Positions 1 through 9,562 of a stretch of 64,000 nt of DNA are shown here, piece after piece. The DNA lies in assembly GCA_003550325.1 (NCBI GenBank), contig QKWP01000006.1, positions 772,465-836,464 of the forward strand, read 5' to 3'. Below the pieces are notes generated by a model. That model searched no databases, was not told where the DNA came from, and saw only the letters and a program-made list of their open reading frames with translations. Source of the stretch: Gigaspora rosea. Taxonomy: Eukaryota > Glomeromycota > Glomeromycetes > Diversisporales > Gigasporaceae. Numbering within the stretch: position 1 is the first letter of the stretch; each line of letters begins with the position of its first letter. Both the position numbers and the translations under genes were made by a program.

Positions 1-52
1 GAGTTAATGTCACGCCATGTGCTGCGTAGCAGCACATGGGTGACATTAACTC
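1..52. repeat. Near-perfect 52-bp palindrome at window edge
   Basis: The arm GAGTTAATGTCAC plus CATGTGCTGC is mirrored across a 3-nt centre by GCAGCACATG and GTGACATTAACTC, with a single unpaired base. It can form a hairpin or cruciform and may be the end of an inverted-repeat element cut by the window start. Confidence 0.8.
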
Positions 53-833
53 CGATGAAAAAAATTTCTTGTTATTTGTCGTATGCCCAATATTGATGTT
101 AACCGGCAGATATATTTGACCATGTGATGTTTTCCTGTGATGTTTAAACGATTACGTAACCTCATGCAAAAATATCAAGCCAAAAAAATTCACATGATCA
201 TATAAATGCCGGTAACATAAAATACGCATTAATTACCAAATTAGCTGCGCAATTTTGTAATGCGAAGCCAGAACAGAGAGTTTTATATAGATAGAGCTGC
301 AGATGAACTAATTTCATCACAGTTTTAACCTGAATCATTCGTTGACTACTATATTTAATTTATTTCAATTTTCACCAGGTTTATCTGCAACTCTAACCTC
401 AAATTTACATGTAGGCCAATTGAATACTAATCACGTTATCTAAAACATATGCTAATAGGTAATTATTTTAAAAAAAAGTAAAAAGAGCATGAAAAAACAG
501 TCATTAATTTAAATAGCAAAGTGTAATCGATTGAATAACGTAATGGGTTTCGTATTTGTAAGAAAAGTGAAGGGAAATCAAATTAATAAATGCCTTTTTA
601 ATAACCGATCCAACGATAACCAAATATTTAGTGATTGTGCTGTACATCTGAGATCATCACGACCATCGACTGATCGTGTTTGACATTTTAGTTTGTTTTT
701 TTAGTGGCAGATGTCACTAATCAACCCACAGCAGTCGATTAATATCCAGAGATAGTGTTCTTTTACGTATTAAAATAATATATATATTTTACGAATAAAT
801 AATGACAACATTTAGGACTCAATATCTGATATA
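53..833. other. Gene-free A+T-rich stretch
   Basis: No open frame with coding character, RNA gene or clear repeat was recognised here. Confidence 0.6.
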
Positions 834-1597
834 CATAAGGCCACGCAAAATTGATTTTTCGTTTAGCACAACATGGATTTCAAAATTCGGGACGGACGGA
901 CGGACGGATTTTTTTTTAATTTACTGCAAATAGAATAATGTTCACATTTAAGGTTATACAAGGTTAATTTTTCATTTTGCACAACAAGAAATCAAAAATT
1001 GGGCCGACAGTCATATATTTCCTGTCAGTCCTATCGGAAAATTACGGGAAATTAAGGTCTCCATCGGGTGACACTGGATGAAAATAGTGAGAAAAAATAG
1101 TTGTCAAAAATCGAACAATTGGCACAATTGGGAACTAAAAAAAAATAAAATAAATAAATTGAAAAAATTGAAAAAATGAAGGTAATGCAAAACAAAAAAT
1201 CAACTTTACATGGCCAGGCCATACAAAGTTGATTTTTTGTTTTGCATTACATGGATTTCAAAATTCGGACGGATTTTTTTTTTTTTTTTATTTACTGCAA
1301 ATAGAATAATGTTTACATTTAACTGTTTAGGTTATACAATACGAGGTCAATTTTTTATTTTGCACAACAAGGAATCAAAAAATTGGGCCAGCAGTCATAT
1401 TTTTCCTGTCAGTCCTATCGGACAATTACAGGAAATTAAGGTCACTGTCGGGTGATACCGGATGAAAATAGCATGAAAAATAGTTGTCATAAATCAACAA
1501 TTGGGACAATTGGGAACTAAAAAAAAAAAAATTGAAAAAATTGAAAAAATGGGATGGGGTAATGCAAAACGAAAAATCAACTCTGCGTGGCCTTATG
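834..1597. mobile_element. Tandem pair of TIR elements (MITE family 1)
   Basis: Two related elements of about 375 bp lie head to tail, at about 838-1215 and 1217-1592. Each starts with GGCCA, then an AAAGTTGATTTTT-like stretch, and ends with its inverted complement. The outer termini read CATAAGGCCACGCA and TGCGTGGCCTTATG. The interiors share a TTTCCTGTCAGTCCTATCGG block and an A-rich end. There is no coding capacity; a third decayed copy lies at 39690-40008. This is a non-autonomous DNA transposon family; the superfamily was not determined. Confidence 0.75.
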
Positions 1598-1970
1598 ACT
1601 GTACTGTGCATTGAGAGAGTCAAAATTATTGGGGTTGATTCTTATAACTACTAACCACCCTGGTATATAGCTAAACTACTATCTAATAATCGTTCATGAC
1701 TTCTGAACCTTGAACAGGTAGTCGGAAAGAGGTGTGGGGAGATTTGGTTTGGGTCACAAGGCTCATATAGTCTTGCTGCAGTGATAAAGATAAGTATTTA
1801 CTCTTTAGTTTGCTTTGCGATTGTTTTTTGTAGTCTAATTTAATTCTAATTATCAATTTCTTCTCTTTATTACGGTATGCGAAGTTTGACTCTTGCTTTC
1901 AATCGTAAACTCAGTTCACAATACCACATGATCAGAATATTGATTTAAGATTTTGGCGAAAGCTACGGAC
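1598..1970. other. Gene-free stretch between elements
   Basis: Unremarkable A+T-rich sequence with no supported gene. Confidence 0.5.
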
Positions 1971-2108
1971 TAGGGATCTTCATTTTCTGCTGCAACAGAC
2001 CCAAATTCTGCTTGCTTTACAATTCAATTTATGCCAATTATGCAATAAATTTTTAGAATTATACTGCAAATTATGCAAATTAAGTAGAAACATGTGAAAT
2101 ATGCGATC
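1971..2108 (-). mobile_element. Truncated hAT-like element end
   Basis: This stretch starts TAGGGATCTTCATTTTCTGC and is the reverse complement, with substitutions, of the right end of the hAT-like element at 18148-18812. The homology stops where another MITE has inserted at 2115, so only one terminus survives. Confidence 0.65.
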
Positions 2109-2114
2109 ACTAGG

Positions 2115-2386
2115 GCAGTGTTGTATGTTTTGGCTGTCCAAAGCCTTTTTTGGCTTGTTCATGTCCAAAATTGTCCAAACATCCAAGATTGTCCAAAGCT
2201 TGTCCAGACTTTAATAATTAATAAATTTATCTAAAAAATATATAACTATATATTTTTTTAGGAACTGAACACATTCCAGTTAAAATTAAAATAGGTTATC
2301 TCAATAAAATTTTATATAATTTTACTTTATTTAATTGTCCAAAATTGTCCAAATCATTGTCCAAAGCTGTTTTGTGACAACACTGC
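2115..2386 (+). mobile_element. MITE with GCAGTGTTGT termini (family 2, copy 1)
   Basis: Terminal inverted repeats GCAGTGTTGT and ACAACACTGC bound a 272-bp non-coding element flanked by ACTAG on both sides (2109-2113, 2387-2391). Internally it carries several TTGTCCAAA motifs. It is inserted in a hAT-like remnant. The same family occurs inverted at 14800-15081 and, with longer TIRs, at 40984-41190. Confidence 0.75.
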
Positions 2387-2416
2387 ACTAGAGTAGGACT
2401 CCAAAATACATATACA

Positions 2417-2774
2417 TCAGAAAAATAAAAACATTAATAATCTGCAGTAATGTTCAAATTTATCAAATAAGTGCAGAATTATGATTAAAAATTGCAAAGG
2501 TCTTTGAAATTTAGATTTTTGCAGTTCTTTGCAGATTTTTTGCCATAAATCTGTGAAAATATTTAAAAAATATAATATTCACAGATTATAATAGAATCAG
2601 AAAATAATAATCTGCAGTAATATTCAAATTATCAAATAAGTACAGAATCTTGTTTAAAAACTTGCAAAGATCTTTAAAATTTAGATTTTTGCAGTTCTTC
2701 GCAGTTCTTTGCAGATTTTTTATCAAAAATCTGTGCAAGTATTTAAAAGTAAAATCTTCACAAATTATAATAGG
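2417..2774. repeat. Two-unit tandem duplication (about 178 bp each)
   Basis: Units 2417-2595 and 2597-2774 share AATCTGCAGTAAT, a CAAATAAG block, ATTTAGATTTTTGCAGTTCTT and a closing TTCACA.ATTATAATAG. They differ by scattered substitutions and by one extra TTCGCAG in the second unit. No frame is conserved, so it is a non-coding duplication. Confidence 0.75.
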
Positions 2775-2807
2775 CACTGCCTATTATAATCTGCGATAAC
2801 TCCAAAA

Positions 2808-3046
2808 TTATTAAATGTGGCAGCTTATGCTGAGATGGCTTATGCTGAGATCTGGGGTCTCTATTTAAATCTATAATACCTACTAAAATCCACATATACT
2901 CTTTTATTAATAACCCTAACCCTAAACCCTAACCAAACTATAAAAAACACCCCTGAAAAATCCCTCTAAAATTTTATAATTTCATAATAAAATAACTTAA
3001 ATTCTCAGCATAAGCCATCTTAGCATAAGCTGCCACATTAAATAAT
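2808..3046. mobile_element. Inverted-repeat element with internal CCCTAA telomere-type repeats
   Basis: Long terminal inverted repeats (a GTGGCAGCTTATGCTGAGAT arm, mirrored at 3009-3039) enclose about 160 bp. Positions 2913-2934 in the spacer contain CCCTAACCCTAAACCCTAAC. It is a fold-back element; the telomere-type tract is seen directly, its origin is inferred. Confidence 0.7.
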
Positions 3047-3106
3047 CCCAAAATTTTATTCTTTTTTAAAAATTCAAATAACAATTAGAAAAATAATAGA
3101 TTGCTA

Positions 3107-3206
3107 GCACATATATGCAATGGTGGGAATAAAAAGTAAATTTATGGTTATTCCCATAGTAAGGATAACTGAATTTAGTTTTTCCCACTATATTGCATAT
3201 ATGTGC
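3107..3206. repeat. 100-bp fold-back sequence
   Basis: The arm GCACATATATGCAATGGTGG is mirrored by CCCACTATATTGCATATATG and GTGC. A short open frame across it (3120-3305) is repeat plus poly-T and is not a gene. Confidence 0.6.
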
Positions 3207-3209
3207 ATG

Positions 3210-3855
3210 TCCAAAGTAAAAAGTATGTTTTTTTATTCTTTTTTTTTTAATTTTATGTTTTTTTCGATTTGTTTATTTTTTTTAATTTTTTGCCTTTTTT
3301 TCTGATTTTTTTTGTTTTTTTCATTTTTTATTTTTTATTTTTTTTTAAATTTTTTTTTTATTTTAATTTTTTTTATTTTAAATTTTTTATTTAATTTTAT
3401 TTAATTTTTTCATTTTTTTTATTTTTATTTTTTATTTAAATTTTATTCAGTTTTTATTTTTACCTTTTTTTTTATTTTTTTGGTATTTTTTTTGATTATT
3501 TATTTTTTTAATTTTTGTTATTTATTTATTATTTTTTTTTAGTTCATTTTAATTTTTTTTATTACTTTTATTTTTTATTTTTTTATTATTTAATTATATT
3601 CATTTTTTTTTTAGATTTTTAATTTTTTTTAGTTTATATCTTTCCTATTTTTTACTTTAATTGTTTTATAAATTTTTATTTCTTTTTGTTATTTTTTATT
3701 TATTTATTTTTTTTATTTATTTATTTTTTTTTTTTATTTATTTTTTATTTATTTATTTTTTTTTATGATTATTAAATATGTATTCTTTTTTTGACATTTT
3801 TTTATTTATTTATATAATTTAATATTATATTATATTTATTATTTAATTTTTACCT
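3210..3855. repeat. Extreme T-rich low-complexity tract
   Basis: About 650 bp of nearly pure T/A (T-run) sequence, with T-runs of 6-10 broken by single A, G or C. The opposite strand is poly-A rich. No unit length is stable, so it is low complexity rather than a true satellite. Confidence 0.9.
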
Positions 3856-4770
3856 GGTAATGATGATCAACTTAGATATTAAACAGATAAGTTCTTTTTA
3901 TTTGTTTTTTTTATTTGTTTTTTTTTACTTACTAACATCTTTATTTGATCTTTTTTTAGTTGTTGTTAGTTTTGTCTATTTCGCTATTTCTGGAGGCACT
4001 ATTGTTACTTCCATTCTTGGAATTTCATCATTGTTACTTTTGTCAGTTTCTGAAGTTGACATTTCAAAGTTTCGCCATTACAGGTATCACTGTTTAATCC
4101 CATAGTTAGTGTTTTCGCTTGTCTGTAGCATGTTAACTTACTTTTTTTTGAATATTTATCGTCATTTTTGGTGCCTTTATTACTAGCATTTTTTCATTGC
4201 AGGTAGTTTTCTAGAGTTTTCTTCATCTGGTTTGAAGTCTCTTGCTGTCGACGCGTTACTTGGAGCTTTTTCGTCAGTAGTGTCATCCATTTTTGTGATC
4301 TTTCGTTGCTGGCATGTTGCTGTTATTGAGTGTAATTCAGTTTGGAATCTCTTTCGTTGCTAGTGCATTACTTGGCATTAAGTTTCTCAATTGCTTAGCG
4401 AAGTATCAATTTTTATTCTATTTTTTTTTGCTTAAGCATTGTATTCATGTGTTGATAATTCTTTTTAGATTGAGTAGATGACTATCACACCCATTGCGTT
4501 ACTAGATACGTTCATTATTGGTGCTGAGTTTGTGATGCTATGTTTAGCATTTTTTCGGCATTTTGTTTGTCATGCTGTATGTTAGATTTTTGTGTTAGTT
4601 CTGGTATTTCTATGGTGCTTGCATGGTGTCTCTATAGCATTTAAATAGTATCTTTATATTGTTTGTACAGAATTTGTATGATGTCTTTATGGCATCTGTG
4701 TGGAGTAGTATCTTTATGGCACTTATATAATATTTGTGTAGTGTTTTTATAGTGTTTTTGTAGTGTCTCT
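3856..4770. other. Unassigned T/G-rich stretch with degenerate short repeats
   Basis: No gene supported. Between 4600 and 4780 short variants of TCTTTATGGCAT and GTGTTTTTGTAGTGT recur every 20-30 nt, giving a degenerate minisatellite-like texture. An 81-residue open frame at 3860-4105 is hydrophobic only because of T-rich codons. Confidence 0.45.
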
Positions 4771-4774
4771 AAGG

Positions 4775-5110
4775 CGTTTTTGTAGAATATTTTTTTTAGT
4801 TTTTTTTTAATAAAATGTAATATTTTTTTAGTTTTTTTTTTAATAAAAATATAATATTTTTTAGTTTTTTTTTAATAAAAATGTAATATTTTTTTTTAAT
4901 AAAAATGTAATGTTTACTTAGATTTTTTTAATAAAAATATAATATTTTGGTTTTTTTTTAATAAAATGTAATATTTTTTTAGTTTTTTTTTTAATAAAAA
5001 TATAATATTTTTTAGTTTTTTTTTAATAAAAATATAATATTTTTTTAGTTTTTTTTAATAAAAATATAATATTTTTAGTTTTTTTTTAATAAAATATATT
5101 ATTTTTATTA
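4775..5110. repeat. Minisatellite, unit about 30-38 bp
   Basis: Around ten tandem copies of a unit with the pattern AATATTTTTTAG, a T8-T9 run, then AATAAAAATAT. Units differ mainly in homopolymer length, as expected from replication slippage. Confidence 0.8.
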
Positions 5111-6192
5111 TTTTTGTGAATTTATATTATGTATTTGTAATAAATTATATTATTAAAAATATATGAATATTTGAATGTATTCTTTATTTTTTATAATCTG
5201 CACAGATTATTGAATTGAAGATCTGTGCAGAATTGCACAGAAAATTAAATCTGCACAGAAAATTAAAAAAAGTTTTCCAATAATTGCCAGCAGGGTCCAA
5301 AACTGCATTAATTTTTAATAATTGTTTTTTTTAGAAATTTGCACAGAGCTGTACTAAAAAAACTTTCCTAATATTAATAGGTCAGGTTAATTATAAAATT
5401 ACCCAAAATAGAGGGCATCTAAAGCGGAGGCAAATCACGTGACACAATCTTTGATTGGTCGAAAAATAAGAATGGTGATTGGTCAACAAATTTATATAAA
5501 AAACTTATTTTAAGTAAAAAAAATTTTTCCACCATATATTTATTTAAATTTATTATTAAAAAAATTAAAAAAACATTATTAAAACATTATATATTGTTTA
5601 AAAAAAAATAATTTTTTTATTAAAAAAATTAGATTTTTTTTTATTTATAAAAAACTTTTAAAGTATCTAATCTACCGGCTATTAAAATAAATAAAAAAAA
5701 ATTTAAAATTTAACTTGCCAGGTTATAAAAACCATTAAGTTAATTTTGTATAACCTAAATAAAAAAAACCGATAAAAATTAATTTAAATATTTTATTTAA
5801 TTTGAATGAAGTGAAACTAAGATAAAATATTTAAACAAACGTAATAAATAAAGATTTTTATACTAACCATAATGTAAATAAATATTCATCGATTAATTAA
5901 CCCACAAATTTACGACTAAACGATAGGTATAGAGTAATAATAAATGATACGAATAATATAAGATTGAAGATATTTTAATATGAATAACAATAATGTATTG
6001 ATGAAACCCCTTTATACATACCATGAAGTTAGCGTGATCTTGTTTAAAAACCAATTATTAAAGTTTTTACACCCACAAACTAAATTAACAAATTAAATAG
6101 AGCAAAGTGATAGGTATAATGAGATAGTAAATCCTAACTTTTTTTAACAACTAAATTTAAAGCGAACAAAGCGAGATAGTAAGTATAACTAA
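5111..6192. other. Gene-free A+T-rich stretch
   Basis: Only short hairpins and CACAGA-type direct repeats (5195-5260) were seen; no supported gene. Confidence 0.5.
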
Positions 6193-6287
6193 GGTTCTGC
6201 AAGTGCTGAGCATGGTGTTAAAAAAACATAGTGCCTGCGTGCCGGGCACTATGTTTTTTTAGCATCATGCCGGGCACTTGCAGAACC
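6193..6287. repeat. G+C-rich 95-nt hairpin
   Basis: GGTTCTGCAAGTGC at the left pairs with GCACTTGCAGAACC at the right. The inner arms AAAAAAACATAGTGCC and GGCACTATGTTTTTTT pair across a short loop, with small bulges between. It stands out from its A+T-rich surroundings and looks like a miniature fold-back element. Confidence 0.8.
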
Positions 6288-6539
6288 CAATAAAATCTGA
6301 ATTGTAATTTTAAACGCACCTTAAATTAATTTAAAGATAATGATATAGAGCAAATGACAAGTATCAAATGATAAACGCTACGAACTTGAATGGCTTATCT
6401 AAGTGTTGATTAATAAAACTAAGAAATAATTAGCTAAGAAAGTAACAACTAATAGAGGGGATATTACATTTAAGATTTTCACCAGAACAACTCAGACGCG
6501 AATGGAAAATCTAAGAGAAAAGTAATAAATTTTAATTAA

Positions 6540-6830
6540 AAAGCAAAATAAATAAAAAATAAATAATAAATACGTAAAAAGTTAAAAAAATCAAAAAGAA
6601 TAAATAAAAAATAAAATAATAAAATGTAAATAAGTTAAAAAAATCAAAAAAAATAATAATTAAAATAATAAAAACGTAAAAAAATTAAAAAAAATTAAAA
6701 ACAATAAATAAAAAATAAAATAATAAAACGTAAAAAAAGTAAAAAATCAAAAAAAATAATAATAAAATAATAAAAACTTAAAAAAGTTAAAAAAATCAAA
6801 AAATAAATAAAATCAATAAAAAAATCATTT
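6540..6830. repeat. A-rich tandem array, unit about 60 bp
   Basis: About five degenerate copies of a unit with the order AATAAAAAATAAAATAATAAA, CGTAAAAAAGTTAAAAAAA and TCAAAAA. It borders the 3' end of the MULE pseudogene. Confidence 0.75.
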
Positions 6831-7488
6831 AAATAAACTTAAATATATTAATTGTATCGATCATATTTAAAATTTTTTTATTACATATATCAAATATTGA
6901 TCATTTAATTTTTCACATTTAATTGATCAAATTGTGAAATAATTGGATTTAAAGAATTCTCTAACATAGGGATATAGGTTTCTACTCTTTCGACATCACC
7001 CGTCTCCTCAACGTTCCAATATCTATCACGCACTCTTTTGGTTAATTCAGTCACAGCGATTCTCCGATTTTCAGCTCTTTTTTGCTGCTCAGTTTGCACA
7101 TATTCTATAAACGATTCTCGTCTTTCATACACTTCATACCTACTTTCTTCAAACATTTCCTGAAATGCCTTCTATACGTCACTAGTTAATAACTTATTGC
7201 CATACATGTGCTCATGGAAAATATGTTTGCACAGTAATAAATGAAACAAGCAGTGGCAATTGAGAGAGGTTAAACCCAGGGCACTTTTGCCTTTTTCAAG
7301 TCTATTTGTCCCTGCACATGCTTCTTTGACAAGTAAATTTTGAAATAGAAGGGGAAATTTATGTATTTCCTCAAGAATATGATCATCAACACCATATGCT
7401 AACACTTTTTTTATGTGATAGTTAAAGGCGGCATTTTCGGATTCTGATCTCTTTTTATAATCAACATCGACGATACCATGAACAGCAT

Positions 7489-7689
7489 CTAAATAAATGA
7501 ATCAAAGGTGAGTAGGTGATAAAAGAAAAAAAAATTAAACAAAGAAATATCGTTACCATCATGTCACAGAAAGTATTTCGGCATATTTCGGCATCGACTT
7601 TTGATATGAGACTGCTGAGCAGTCTCATATCAAAAGTCGATGCCGAAATATGCCGAAATACTTTCTGTAACATGTATAATCATACGTAC
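7489..7689 (-). other. Intron of the MULE pseudogene, containing a 115-bp palindrome
   Basis: On the minus strand the exon ends GGCTTAATTG followed by GTACGTATG, and the acceptor is TTTATTTAG followed by ATGCTGTTC. Joining the two restores an uninterrupted frame from the GLI block to the IVDVDYKKRSE block. Most of the 201-nt intron is the palindrome at 7560-7674. Confidence 0.7.
7560..7674. repeat. 115-bp near-perfect palindrome (57-bp arms)
   Basis: It is symmetrical around G7617; 7566-7668 is perfect and the extension to 7560-7674 has one mismatched pair. The arms include TATTTCGGCATATTTCGGCA and the centre is GACTGCTGAGCAGTC. No spacer is present. It gives near-identical open frames on both strands, which are artefacts of the symmetry. 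Confidence 0.95.
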
Positions 7690-8494
7690 CAATTAAGCCA
7701 TGTAATGAAAACGTTACTTTTTTTATTTCATTATAAAAGGATTCCAATGGATTCGTGGACGTAACTTGTAAAAGTAAAGGAGAAAGTTGCCGGGCCCACA
7801 AACCCCATTGATGTGTATTCTTTACATAGTTTCTTTCAATATACTTTTGTATAGCAGGAACAGAACTATGATTGATTGCATTCTGAATAAGGCTTTCACA
7901 GCCTATCTTTGTTCGTTTGTACATCGCAGCAATCATGATGTCCCGAGTCCTTTTTTCATATATTTTTTGCATCCATGTCCTCATAACATGGACAATGCAA
8001 AGTATAATTTGGCATTCCTGTTTACTCGCAGTTATACTACGAAAAACATTTTTAATACTTTTAGCCTCGATGGAGCTTTGATCTGAAAGTACATAACAGG
8101 AAGACCAGTAATTACACATTTTACGAATTATTAACAAAGCTTCCGACACAGTATTGCTATCTTCACTGCTTACAAAAAAGTGAGCCCCCACGTTCCAGCA
8201 GCCATAAGTGTCACGGATGTAAAAGATGAACAAGCGCCAGTCGTACCGGTTGGTCTTTGTATAGAATCTATCAAAGTCAACCAACCATGCCGTTCAAGTT
8301 TTTTTAGTTGTTCCGGATGCACAAACACAATTCCCTTGGTTGATTGTTGGATAATGCGATAATTCTCAACAAGATATCTCTTTTCCACTAAATAAGATAC
8401 GGTCTCCAAGATATCAAGGTTTGCTTTGGCTCGAAACCACGTGGTCGAGATCCTTCCAATGTTCTATGAGTACTGAGCTAGAGTTTTTTTTAAC

Positions 8495-9562
8495 TATATG
8501 CCCTATAGTATGTTCACTACCTATTTTCTTTGTTATTACTTAGTCTTTGATTCTTTTGTCAACTTAGAGACTTTGTAGATTAGGAATGGCCAGCCCCTTC
8601 AGGTCTTCATTGATGCAAAGATTATTTATTATTTTCCTTGTATCTGAGTCTTGAAGTATTAATGACTCTAGGCGTTCAAACTAGATTGGTTTTCTTCCTT
8701 TGCTTAATGTGCTTTTAATAAGTTTGAGCTGGCTCCAAGTTGCTAGAGTTTTATTGTCTTGGAGGATGAGCTGATTAACATAAAAAATATTGAATTTTTC
8801 TAGAGTTTTTGCTGCCTTGAAGTTAAGTTTAGGGCTTGTTATCTCCAGGATTGTAGCGCCTCCTTCTCCTTTTATTTTCCATTCAACACTTTTTGGTATG
8901 AAGCTTATTCAGCACTCTAATTCTTCTTCTAGAGTTTGACAGATTAGATTGTGTTTCTAGAGACCTTGTAATAGTTTGTTGAATTTGTGATCCCATATAG
9001 TATCTATGACTCTCTCTAGCAAATGACCTTGTAAAAATCGTATTTCTGATATTTCTGCTTCTGGTCCTGCAGAGTTTAGTCTTGAGTGTAGGCTAGAGAT
9101 TTGCTTAATTGTAATTTCACTTACCAGGTTTTTGAAGTTACAAATATTGGGGTGATAAAGAATATTATTAGCTATTGTAGTTGTTAGTTCTGCTTTGGTC
9201 TTAGCTAGTTTTAGTGGTGGTCATTGGATTTCGTCTAGCTTTCTATTCGCTAGCTATGCTATTTGTAGCATATACGCTAACTTAGGTACTATATATACAT
9301 TGTTAATATATATGATCTGGCTTATTGTTAATTTCTTGAACCTCAGAGTAGTAGCCATTAAGGACATTATTGCTTTAGCTTTGGCAAAGACATGCTTCTT
9401 TTTAAGTTTACTATTGAGCCATACTCCTAGAAAATGTGTTATTGCTGAAAGCTTTCTTCTTGAACTATTGAACTACTTACTTCTATTTGTCTCAGTTCTG
9501 ATCTTGCTGGCCTATTGAATACCAGCAGCTTGAACTTTTTACTGTTTACTTGAATATACTAG
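8495..9562 (-). pseudogene. LINE ORF2, C-terminal (post-RT) part
   Basis: Minus-strand reading gives SKKFKLLVFNRPARSELRQI at the start, then KKKHVFAKAKAIMSLMATTL and ISQIIYINNVYIVPKLAYM, blocks found downstream of the RT palm in fungal LINEs. Several stops and frame changes are present. It continues the RT fragment that ends near 11454; the reading frame runs KINN (from 11454 upstream) into IQVNS here once the intervening block is ignored. Confidence 0.75.

Larger units (their letters stand above)
6905..8463 (-). pseudogene. Mutator-like (MULE) transposase with SWIM zinc finger, decayed
   Basis: The first exon reads minus-strand from 8463 to 7690; the second from 7488 to 6905. Visible blocks are LTLIDSI (candidate first catalytic Asp), a change of frame near 8262, then KTNRYDWRLF, YGCWNVGAHFFVS, VLSDQSSIEA (candidate second Asp), VHVMRTW and STNPLESFYNE (candidate Glu). 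The second exon gives LAYGVDDHILEEIHKFP and a SWIM finger LNCHCLFHLLLCKHIFHEH (CxC...CxH). A TAG at 7172-7174 stands where the frame (DV*KAFQEMFEES) suggests Trp. The frame is closed 5' by a TAG at 8464-8466, beside the LINE poly-A end, so the N-terminus is missing. Family assignment is from recognised fungal MULE sequence patterns; catalytic residues are inferred. Confidence 0.85.

Noticed and set aside
3120-4105. Hydrophobic frames resembling membrane proteins
   Set aside because: Phe/Leu-rich translation of T-rich low-complexity DNA.
7516-7764. Plus-strand 82-residue frame nearly identical to minus-strand frame 7461-7673
   Set aside because: Both arise from the palindrome at 7560-7674; neither is a gene.
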